In this document: piece by piece, positions 1-5,530 of the stretch
Layout: each line of letters begins with the position of its first letter
Position numbering within the stretch: the stretch's first letter is position 1
Notes under the pieces: model-generated
What the model was told of the DNA's origin: nothing
Databases searched by the model: none
What the model saw: only the letters and a program-made list of their open reading frames with translations
Program-made: the position numbers and the translations under genes
Assembly (NCBI GenBank): GCA_031401815.1
Contig: JANNRW010000476.1
Location: 1 to 5,999 of the forward strand
Reading direction: 5' to 3'
DNA: 5,999 bases
DNA from: JANNRW01 sp031401815
Lineage (GTDB): Bacteria; Desulfobacterota; Desulfuromonadia; Geobacterales; DSM-12255

Positions 1-622
1 CCCGCAGCTTCAGTTTTCTGAAATCCACCCCTTCAGCTTTTGCCTCTTCTGCCATGAAAAGAGAGTAGGAGGGGGTACATGTAAGAACCGTCGATCCGAA
101 ATCCTGCATTATCATGATCTGGCGCATGGTATTGCCGCCTGAGATTGGTATAACTGATGCGCCAAGGCGCTCGGCACCGTTATGAACTCCGAGACCGCCG
201 GTAAAAAGTCCGTATCCATAGGCATTATGGATAATGTCACCTTTATGGGCGCTGGCTGTAACAAGTGTTCTTGCCATAAGATCTGCCCAGGTATCAATAT
301 CCTTTCTGGTGTAACCTACAACAGTCGGCTTGCCGGTAGTTCCGGAAGAGGCATGAATTCTGACAATCTCATCCATCGGAACGGCAAAAAGAGCGTACGG
401 GTACGAATCACGCATATCCTGCTTGGTAGTGAATGGGAGTTGCTGTAAATCTTCCAGGGAACTGATGGAACTGACTTTGACACCAGCCTTGTCAAAACTG
501 TTTCGATAAAAGGGGACATGGGTGTAAACCCTTTCCAGTACCTCTTTAAGACGCTTCAACTGCAATGCCTCAAGTGCAGGACGCGGAAGAGTTTCAACTT
601 CTTCATTGAAATAGTTGGCCAT
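1..622 (-). CDS. paaK: Phenylacetate-CoA ligase, PaaK family (N-terminal 207 residues; 3' end beyond window)
   Basis: This is an AMP-forming aryl-acid:CoA ligase of the adenylate-forming superfamily. It activates phenylacetate or a related aryl-acetate with ATP and CoA to aryl-acetyl-CoA, AMP and PPi in the cytoplasm. The frame opens at ATG 622-620 (MANYFNEEVE) and stays open to the left edge. Family marks are a helical N-terminus ending in RVYTHVPFYR (31-40), the phosphate-binding loop ASSGTTGKPT (91-100), the YGYGLFTGG segment (135-143) and SGGNTMRQ (161-168). Full-length members have about 430 residues, so roughly half is visible and the C-terminal adenylation domain is missing. The start is supported by an AAGGA-type SD that begins in the iorB stop region; the gap to iorB is 11 nt, so translation is probably coupled. 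It is the last visible gene of the iorA-iorB-paaK operon, which suggests that it feeds, or is fed by, the indolepyruvate oxidoreductase. The exact aryl substrate (phenyl-, hydroxyphenyl- or indoleacetate) cannot be read from this part. Confidence 0.93.
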   Translation of the reverse strand, partial: MANYFNEEVETLPRPALEALQLKRLKEVLERVYTHVPFYRNSFDKAGVKVSSISSLEDLQQLPFTTKQDMRDSYPYALFAVPMDEIVRIHASSGTTGKPTVVGYTRKDIDTWADLMARTLVTASAHKGDIIHNAYGYGLFTGGLGVHNGAERLGASVIPISGGNTMRQIMIMQDFGSTVLTCTPSYSLFMAEEAKAEGVDFRKLKLR

Positions 623-633
623 CTCTTATCCTT

Positions 634-1212
634 TTAAAGTGCTCTTCCCATCTGGAAAGCCTTGATATTGATCTCAAGCGCCCTGGCAGGCACCATCTTT
701 TCGATGGCGCTTAGCCAATGATTTTCCTGAATATCAAGTCTGCTTGCAACTGCGCCAAGAAGCACGGTATTGGCTGCACGCGGGTTACCAGCCCTGGTGG
801 CAAGCTCCAGCCCGTCTACAAGGAGAAAACCAGGGAAACGGGAGGCAATCTTGTCTGCAAGTCCTTCAGGGTAGAGCTCCTTACCCAGAAGGACAGAGGG
901 GGGGAGAATCCGGAAATTGTTGGCTATGACCTTGGCACCTGGACGGAGCAGTGACAGATAGCGGTAGGTCTCAAGGAGTTCGAACCCGAAAAGGATATCC
1001 CCCTCCCCTTCCGGAACAACAGGAGAATAGACCTTATCACCAAAGCGGACATGGGAAACAACACTCCCCCCCCGCTGCGACATGCCATGGATCTCACTCT
1101 TTTTAACGTCAAAACCGGCAAGCATGAAGGCTTCAGACAGGATCTCCGAAGCCAGCAAGGTTCCCTGCCCTCCAACCCCTACCAGAAGAATATTTGTTAC
1201 ATCTTTGCTCAT
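634..1212 (-). CDS. iorB: Indolepyruvate:ferredoxin oxidoreductase, beta subunit
   Basis: This is the small subunit (192 aa, normal length) of the two-subunit aryl-pyruvate:ferredoxin oxidoreductase. It belongs to the POR gamma-domain family (2-oxoacid:ferredoxin oxidoreductase gamma, PF01558 type). Visible marks are the N-terminal Rossmann-like loop GVGGQG (12-17), the conserved EIHGMSQRGGSVVSHVR block (40-56), the VPEGEGDILFGFELLET stretch (66-82) and GNPRAANTVLLGA (142-154). The enzyme converts an aryl-pyruvate, CoA and oxidised ferredoxin to aryl-acetyl-CoA, CO2 and reduced ferredoxin, and it is reversible in principle. In the family this subunit carries the domain that helps bind CoA, while IorA holds TPP and the clusters. 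The ATG at 1212-1210 follows an AGGAAT SD, 15 nt after the iorA stop; paaK starts 11 nt downstream. Oddity: the MSQRGGS codons contain a run of eight Gs (1066-1073 on the plus strand, as C), and RILPPS contains a seven-base run (898-904). Confidence 0.95.
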   Translation of the reverse strand: MSKDVTNILLVGVGGQGTLLASEILSEAFMLAGFDVKKSEIHGMSQRGGSVVSHVRFGDKVYSPVVPEGEGDILFGFELLETYRYLSLLRPGAKVIANNFRILPPSVLLGKELYPEGLADKIASRFPGFLLVDGLELATRAGNPRAANTVLLGAVASRLDIQENHWLSAIEKMVPARALEINIKAFQMGRAL

Positions 1213-1227
1213 AGAAAAAGATTCCTG

Positions 1228-2994
1228 TTAATTGATGGCATTGAACTTACAGAGTTGCTGACATACTGTACAGCCTGTGCAGAGCTGGGTATCAATCCAG
1301 GCCTTGCCTTTCCTGCCGGACTCATCTGGTTGCCACTCTATAGCCGGGCAGCCGATACCAAGACAAGCCTTGCAGCCAGTGCAGATATCCTGGTCAACTG
1401 AAAGAGGCTTACCTTTCTGAAACCGGCATTCATCCTTTATCAGGCAGCAGGGGCGATTCGTTATGATGACCGATGGCTCCGGTCTGGCCATCTCCTCCTC
1501 AAGCACTCTCCTGGTAGTCGGAAGATCGTAAGGATCGACGATCTGAAGGTTTTTAATCCCAAGAGAGCGGCATAGATTCGGGATATCGACAACAGGTGCC
1601 TCGATACCGGCAAGCGTGTATCCGGATGACGGATTTTCCTGCCTGCCAGTCATGGCGGTAATCCTGTTGTCAAGAATGATTACAGTAGCAGGTGCCATGT
1701 TATAGGCCATCTCCATAAGAGAGTTGACCCCGGTATGGAGAAAGGTTGAATCCCCGATAACAGCAACAACCCGGCTCTGCTCTTCAGGAGGCAAGGCACG
1801 GACAATCCCTGATGCATTGCTGATGGACGCGCCCATGCAGACACAGGTATCCATGGCATTCAGAGGTTGCATGGCACCCAGGGTATAGCAGCCTATATCG
1901 CCTGTAACATAGGCTTTCAGACGGTTCAAAAGGTAGAATACACCCCGGTGAGGGCAGCCCGGACACATATTTGGCGGGCGGCTTGGAAGCTTTTCAACAA
2001 CATGCTCAGCAACTTCCAGAGGTTTGATTAACCCGGCATTGGCAAAAGAGTTACGAATTCTTTCCGGAGAGAGCTCGCCGCAGAGAGAGATGATTTTCTT
2101 GCCGGTTACCTGTATTGATAAAGCAAGGATCTGCTCCTCAATGAAAGGGTCAAGCTCCTCAACAACAAAGAGAGTTGTAAGCTTTTCCGAAAACTCGCGG
2201 ATCATATCTGCCGGAAGAGGATATATCATCCCGAGTTTCAGGGTTGAAGCATCAGGAAACGCTTCTCGGACATATTGATAGGTAACACCGGTGCATATGA
2301 TACCTGTCTCAAGGGAGCGATATTCAAGTCGATTTATGCCCAGAGAGTTGGCGTATTCAGCAAGTTTGACGATTCGCTCCTCGACAAGAGGGTGGCGAAT
2401 CCTGGCATTACCGGGTAGCATGACAAGTTTTTGAGGATTTTTTACAAGTTTGGGTTCAGGCAAGCCGGAAACCGGCTCAGCAAGTTCGACAACAGATTTA
2501 CCATGAGAGATCCGGGTGCAGCTCCTGAGCATTACCGGAGTGTCAAACTGCTCCGATATCTCGAATGCCAGGCGGGTGAAATCCTTGCACTCCTGTGAAT
2601 CAGCCGGCTCCAGCATCGGGACTTTTACAAATTTCGCATAATTGCGGCTATCCTGCTCGTTCTGGGAAGAGTGCATCTCCGGATCATCTGCAACAACCAG
2701 CACCAGGCCGCCGCCAACACCGGTATAGGAGACCGTGAACAGGGGGTCTGCCGCGACATTTACACCTACATGCTTCATGCAGGCAAGCGCTCTTGCGCCG
2801 CCAAATGATGCTCCGATGGCAACCTCAAGTGCTACCTTTTCATTAGGCGCCCAGGAAGAGTCGATAGAGGTGTAGTTACGGACATTTTCCAGAATTTCGG
2901 TTGAGGGGGTGCCAGGATAGGCGCTGGCGACCTTAACACCGGCTTCAAAGGCTCCACGAGCGATTGCCTCGTTACCGGAGAGAATCTCTTTCAT
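1228..2994 (-). CDS. iorA: Indolepyruvate:ferredoxin oxidoreductase, alpha subunit
   Basis: This is the large catalytic subunit (588 aa, typical of IorA). With IorB it oxidatively decarboxylates aryl-pyruvates (indolepyruvate, phenylpyruvate, 4-hydroxyphenylpyruvate) to aryl-acetyl-CoA and reduces ferredoxin; reductive carboxylation is the reverse. Domains in order: a pyrimidine-binding domain (about 1-180) with AYPGTPSTEIL (25-35) and NEKVALE (51-57, the Glu expected to activate TPP); a transketolase-C-like domain (about 190-335); a TPP-binding domain (about 340-510) with CPGCPHRG (344-351), GDIGCYTLG (365-373) and the TPP/Mg motif GDSTFLH...LDNRITAMTG (414-450); and a C-terminal ferredoxin domain with two 4Fe-4S motifs. 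The first is C538-x2-C541-x2-C544-x4-C549-P, the second C572-x2-C575-x2-C578-x3-C582 followed by K rather than P. Extra cysteines lie at 516, 517 and 523. The ATG at 2994 follows an AAGGA SD and a strong promoter candidate at 3046-3075. It is the first gene of the iorA-iorB-paaK operon. Oxygen-sensitive relatives are found in anaerobes. Confidence 0.96.
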   Translation of the reverse strand: MKEILSGNEAIARGAFEAGVKVASAYPGTPSTEILENVRNYTSIDSSWAPNEKVALEVAIGASFGGARALACMKHVGVNVAADPLFTVSYTGVGGGLVLVVADDPEMHSSQNEQDSRNYAKFVKVPMLEPADSQECKDFTRLAFEISEQFDTPVMLRSCTRISHGKSVVELAEPVSGLPEPKLVKNPQKLVMLPGNARIRHPLVEERIVKLAEYANSLGINRLEYRSLETGIICTGVTYQYVREAFPDASTLKLGMIYPLPADMIREFSEKLTTLFVVEELDPFIEEQILALSIQVTGKKIISLCGELSPERIRNSFANAGLIKPLEVAEHVVEKLPSRPPNMCPGCPHRGVFYLLNRLKAYVTGDIGCYTLGAMQPLNAMDTCVCMGASISNASGIVRALPPEEQSRVVAVIGDSTFLHTGVNSLMEMAYNMAPATVIILDNRITAMTGRQENPSSGYTLAGIEAPVVDIPNLCRSLGIKNLQIVDPYDLPTTRRVLEEEMARPEPSVIITNRPCCLIKDECRFQKGKPLSVDQDICTGCKACLGIGCPAIEWQPDESGRKGKAWIDTQLCTGCTVCQQLCKFNAIN

Positions 2995-3019
2995 ATAATA
3001 TATTCCTTCAAATAAAAAT

Positions 3020-3032
3020 AGGGGTTACCCCC
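3020..3032 (-). promoter_or_regulatory. Small GC palindrome in the iorA leader (possible operator or short hairpin)
   Basis: The plus strand reads AGGGGTTACCCCC here; GGGGT-T-ACCCC at 3021-3031 is a perfect 5+1+5 inverted repeat. It lies about 7-20 nt after the transcription start inferred from the promoter at 3046-3075, and upstream of the iorA SD. In the iorA mRNA it can fold as GGGG-GUAA-CCCC, a GNRA-type tetraloop, followed by a U-rich stretch. That could make it a repressor operator or a weak attenuator. The stem is only 4-5 bp, so a chance occurrence is possible. Confidence 0.35.
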
Positions 3033-3045
3033 ATATGAAGCGATG

Positions 3046-3075
3046 AATATAAACGTTTGACCAGTAGTGTGTCAA
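3046..3075 (-). promoter_or_regulatory. Sigma70-type promoter for the iorA-iorB-paaK operon
   Basis: Read on the minus strand, a consensus -35 box TTGACA (plus-strand 3070-3075) is followed after 18 nt by TATATT (3046-3051), which matches five of six -10 positions. The predicted start is near 3039, giving an untranslated leader of about 45 nt to the iorA ATG at 2994. It lies in the 142-nt gap after the rarD stop. This suggests that the ior operon has its own promoter and does not depend only on read-through from rarD. Confidence 0.65.
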
Positions 3076-3136
3076 CTGCTTTCTGGCGCGACTGGAGAGG
3101 GTAAGGAGGTTTGCCGGAAGGATTGTTCCTCCCGAA

Positions 3137-4030
3137 TTATCCGAGCCTTCGCGAAGCATCCCATGAGTAAAAAACCAGTCCGGTCCAGATAAACAGAAAG
3201 CTGATCAGACTCGCTCCGGAAAGTGGCTCATGATAAAGCAGCACTGCCAGTAAAAAATGGATCGTAGGTGTGAGGTACTGCATGAATCCGATGGTGGCAA
3301 GCCGAAGACGACGGGCAGCAGCGGCAAAGAAAAGGAGTGGCAGAGCAGTGACAACACCTGCCAGTAGCAGCAGGATATCCAGACGGATGGTTGTATGAAG
3401 AAAAGCTCCCCCCCCCTGCCACTCAGCATAAAAAAGGTAACAGAGCGCAAAGGGGGCAAGCAGAAGTGTTTCAATAGTAAGCCCTGGCAGGGAATCAACC
3501 TTGACTATCTTGCGCAGCATCCCGTATGAGCCAAATGTCACTCCAAGGATAAGAGCTGTCCAGGGGAAACTGCCGAGCCTGATAGTCAGAATCATGACCC
3601 CTGTAGCCGCAAGTACAAGACTTGTCAACTGAAGGGGGCGCAGTCGCTCTTTAAGGAAGAGCGCCCCTAGAGCAATACTGACAAAGGGTGAAATGAAATA
3701 ACCGAGGCTTGACTGAAGAACCTGGGCATGATCAACAGCCATGATAAATACAAGCCAGTTGATGGCAATCAGCAGCGCTGACAAAGCGAGCAACAGAATT
3801 GATCTGCACTCTGAAAATGCGCTCCTGAACTCCTGCCAGTTGCGAAGAGATGAGATAAGTGCCGTCAGAAAGAGGAGCGACCAGACAATCCGGTGAGAAA
3901 CCACCTGAAGTGGAGGGACACTGCTCAGGCTCTTGAAGTAGACCGGGAAAAACCCCCAGATAAGATAGGCGACCAGGCCGTAGAGCAGCCCTTTGCGTGC
4001 CTCGGGATCAGAGTTTTTAAAGAGGGTCAC
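3137..4030 (-). CDS. rarD: RarD-type EamA/DMT superfamily transporter
   Basis: This is a polytopic inner-membrane protein of the drug/metabolite transporter superfamily, RarD branch (COG2962 type), at the usual length (297 aa). About ten hydrophobic segments can be drawn (near 14-33, 46-60, 77-97, 104-124, 133-150, 156-172, 186-202, 217-237, 244-266, 272-289), arranged as two EamA halves. RarD hallmarks are KGLLYGLVAYLIWGFFPVYFK (13-33), the VPPLQVVSHRIVWS block (38-51), LGYFISPFVSIALGALFLKERL (109-130) and the second-half QYLTPTIHFLLAVLLYHEPL (251-270). The substrate is not established for the family; the E. coli namesake was annotated as a chloramphenicol-sensitivity protein. The start is GTG at 4030-4028: an in-frame stop at 4046-4048 leaves no upstream ATG, and a GGAG SD sits 7 nt before it. 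Codons for Q205-G208 contain nine consecutive Gs (3408-3416). It is divergent from the threonine aldolase gene and reads toward iorA. A link to aryl-acid or amino-acid export is only a guess. Confidence 0.9.
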   Translation of the reverse strand: MTLFKNSDPEARKGLLYGLVAYLIWGFFPVYFKSLSSVPPLQVVSHRIVWSLLFLTALISSLRNWQEFRSAFSECRSILLLALSALLIAINWLVFIMAVDHAQVLQSSLGYFISPFVSIALGALFLKERLRPLQLTSLVLAATGVMILTIRLGSFPWTALILGVTFGSYGMLRKIVKVDSLPGLTIETLLLAPFALCYLFYAEWQGGGAFLHTTIRLDILLLLAGVVTALPLLFFAAAARRLRLATIGFMQYLTPTIHFLLAVLLYHEPLSGASLISFLFIWTGLVFYSWDASRRLG

Positions 4031-4037
4031 CAGGGTG

Positions 4038-4041
4038 CTCC
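4038..4041 (-). promoter_or_regulatory. SD that fixes the GTG start of rarD
   Basis: GGAG on the minus strand lies 7 nt before GTG 4030-4028. An in-frame TGA (plus-strand 4046-4048) is only five codons upstream and no ATG intervenes, so this pair decides the start. Confidence 0.7.
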
Positions 4042-4099
4042 GGCATCAGTTTGGGCTGGGACAACTGAAAGTGTGATGAAGAGTGACAGAAATGAACCT

Positions 4100-4110
4100 T
4101 TTGAGTCAAA
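4100..4110. promoter_or_regulatory. 11-bp palindrome TTTGAGTCAAA in the divergent intergenic region
   Basis: TTTGA-G-TCAAA is a perfect 5+1+5 inverted repeat between the divergently transcribed rarD and threonine aldolase genes. Its position would suit an operator for either gene. On the minus strand it also contains TTGACT, a -35-like hexamer, but I see no convincing -10 box 16-18 nt downstream. Short AT-rich palindromes of this size occur by chance, so this is only a candidate. Confidence 0.25.
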
Positions 4111-4152
4111 TGAAATCAGGGAAAGGTGTAGTATTAAGAACCGAAAAACAGG

Positions 4153-4181
4153 TTGCAGTATCAGAAGGAGAAATCCATAAT
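4153..4181 (+). promoter_or_regulatory. Candidate sigma70 promoter for the threonine aldolase gene
   Basis: TTGCAG (4153-4158), a 17-nt spacer and CATAAT (4176-4181) give an optimal spacing and a five-of-six -10 box; the -35 box is weak (three of six). The predicted start is near 4188, leaving a leader of about 35 nt. The leader includes the AAGGAG SD at 4207-4212, ten nt before ATG 4223. Confidence 0.5.
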
Positions 4182-4222
4182 ACAGGTTCAGTTCTAACTA
4201 TCTGACAAGGAGTCGACACAGC

Positions 4223-5278
4223 ATGGGCGCTCATATACCAATGAAATCATGCTTCGCCAGTGACAACTACGCCGGTATATGCCCGGATGCATGGAGTGCG
4301 ATGCAGCTTGCCAACGCAGGTTATGCCTCCTCCTACGGCGATGACCAGTGGACCGACAGGGCGTGCAAAGCCTTGCGGGATCTGTTCGAAACCGACTGCG
4401 AGGTTTTTTTCGTCTTTAACGGTACAGCGGCAAACTCTCTGGCACTTGCCTCTCTTTGCCGCTCCTATCACAGCATCATCTGCCACGAAAGCGCACATGT
4501 TGAAACCGACGAATGCGGGGCAGCCGAATTCTTCTCCAACGGTACAAAGGTACTGCTCGTAGGGGGTGAAAATGGCAAAGTGTCGCTGGAAGAGACCGAA
4601 CGAACCGTACAGCGGCGCACTGACATTCATTATCCCAAACCACAGGTAATCAGCATTACCCAGACTACAGAGCTGGGGACTGTTTACTCCGTCCCGGAAC
4701 TACAGGCTATCGGTAGCCTGGCAAAACGTCTGGGCTTAAAGATTCATATGGATGGGGCAAGATTTGCCAATGCGGTCGCCTCCCTTGGTGTTGCCCCGAA
4801 AGAGCTCACCTGGAAGGCCGGTGTTGATGTTCTATGTTTTGGTGGCGCCAAAAACGGGATGGCGGTCGGTGAGGCTGTAGTTTTCTTCAACAAGGAGCTT
4901 GCTTTTGAATTTGACTACCGCTGCAAGCAGGCTGGTCAACTCGCCTCAAAGATGCGCTTTCTGGCTGCACCATGGACAGGCATGCTGGAGAGCGGTGCCT
5001 GGCTCAAAAATGCTGCTCATGCAAATAGTTGTGCTTCATTACTTGAACAGAAACTTGCAGGTATTCCCGGAGTAAGGCTCATGTTCCCCAGAGAAGCCAA
5101 CGCAGTATTCATTGATATGCCGACTGATCTTTGCAACAGTTTGAAAGAGCGTGGCTGGCACTTTTACACCTTTATCGGTGCAGGTGGTGCAAGGCTCATG
5201 TGTTCATGGGAAACTACGATTGATGAAATTAATGAGTTTGCAGCAGATATTGCAGAACTTGCAGGAGAGGTTAACTGA
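4223..5278 (+). CDS. ltaE: Low-specificity L-threonine aldolase (PLP-dependent)
   Basis: This is a fold-type I PLP enzyme of the beta-eliminating lyase/threonine aldolase family (PF01212 type). It cleaves L-threonine and allo-threonine to glycine and acetaldehyde in the cytoplasm, and can act in reverse as a beta-hydroxy-amino-acid aldolase. Its 351 aa are close to the Pseudomonas-type enzymes (about 346). Visible marks: FASDNYAGICPDAW (11-24), the substrate-side SYGDDQWTD (37-45), the phosphate-binding NGTAAN (66-71), the CHESAHVETDECGA block (87-100) with the His expected to stack on the PLP ring, MDGAR (176-180) with D177 for the pyridine nitrogen, and FGGAKNGM (206-213) with K210 as the Schiff-base lysine. 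The ATG at 4223 follows AAGGAG at a 10-nt distance. A second in-frame ATG at 4241 would give MKSCFASDN, closer to many homologues, but it has no SD. The gene is monocistronic, divergent from rarD and convergent with accA. A related aldolase subtype (allo-specific, or another beta-hydroxy amino acid) cannot be excluded. Confidence 0.88.
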   Translation: MGAHIPMKSCFASDNYAGICPDAWSAMQLANAGYASSYGDDQWTDRACKALRDLFETDCEVFFVFNGTAANSLALASLCRSYHSIICHESAHVETDECGAAEFFSNGTKVLLVGGENGKVSLEETERTVQRRTDIHYPKPQVISITQTTELGTVYSVPELQAIGSLAKRLGLKIHMDGARFANAVASLGVAPKELTWKAGVDVLCFGGAKNGMAVGEAVVFFNKELAFEFDYRCKQAGQLASKMRFLAAPWTGMLESGAWLKNAAHANSCASLLEQKLAGIPGVRLMFPREANAVFIDMPTDLCNSLKERGWHFYTFIGAGGARLMCSWETTIDEINEFAADIAELAGEVN

Positions 5279-5279
5279 A

Positions 5280-5523
5280 GTAGTCAGTTGTCAGGGGTCA
5301 GGAGTCAGAATAAACCTGAAAACGGCAGTTGCGCCACAGAGACACGGAGACACAGAGGAAATCATAGAGCTAAAGCATAACCAGAAAGGTGAAATGATTT
5401 GAACTGCTTTCATGGCCTAACCCCTTGTAATGCTTATCTCCGTGCCTCTGTGTCTCTGTGGCAAATGCTTTTTCTAGGATAAATGAAATATCTACTGACC
5501 CCTGACTCCTGAATACTGACTAC
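5280..5523. repeat. Outer arms of a 244-bp nested inverted repeat filling the ltaE/accA convergent gap
   Basis: The left arm 5280-5308 and the reverse complement of 5495-5523 agree at 25 of 29 positions. Each arm is a tandem array of heptads of form NNGTCAG: tagtcag, ttgtcag, gggtcag, gagtcag on the left; tagtcag, tattcag, gagtcag, gggtcag on the right (read on the minus strand). The last two units are swapped between the arms. The element starts one base after the ltaE stop and ends 7 nt before the accA stop, so it is essentially the whole convergent spacer. It could act as a bidirectional terminator or mRNA 3'-end stabiliser. GTCAG-type and CACAGAGAC-type intergenic repeats recur in many bacterial genomes (recalled, not checked). 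No transposase and no obvious target-site duplication is visible. Confidence 0.85.
5333..5462. repeat. Inner inverted repeat with CACRGAGR octads, nested in the outer repeat
   Basis: The left inner arm 5333-5358 pairs with 5437-5462 at 22 of 26 positions, with a perfect 13-nt block GCCACAGAGACAC at the base. Each arm holds three tandem octads: cacagaga, cacggaga, cacagagg on the left; cacagaga, cacagagg, cacggaga on the right (minus strand). As in the outer arms, the order of the last two units is exchanged. Further pairing exists in the loop: AAATCAT (5359-5365) with ATGATTT (5394-5400), and AAGCAT (5373-5378) with ATGCTT (5430-5435). In the ltaE transcript the stem is followed by a U5 run at 5469-5473, as in an intrinsic terminator, though the loop is large. 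Confidence 0.8.
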
Positions 5524-5530
5524 TGCTTCC

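Noticed and set aside
1051..1401. Plus-strand 116-codon open frame
   Set aside because: It lies antisense to iorB and iorA, which have full conserved domains; no family features or SD.
3105..3132. GGAGG...CCTCC inverted repeat after rarD as a terminator
   Set aside because: The stem is only 5 bp with an 18-nt loop and no T run follows on the minus strand, so it is too weak to call.
3893..4180. Plus-strand 95-codon open frame spanning the rarD start and the intergenic region
   Set aside because: It overlaps rarD antisense, and its tail is a charged low-information peptide crossing the ltaE promoter. The shorter 34-codon version from 4075 has no SD.
4247..4630. Minus-strand 127-codon open frame opposite ltaE
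   Set aside because: It is antisense to the conserved PLP-enzyme N-terminal half and has composition typical of a shadow frame.
5151..5402. Plus-strand open frame of 83 codons across the end of ltaE and into the repeat, with a PQRHGDTE-like peptide
   Set aside because: The first half is an off-frame shadow of ltaE, and the rest is translation of the CACRGAGR octads. No SD or protein family is visible; such peptides are typical false genes from this repeat.
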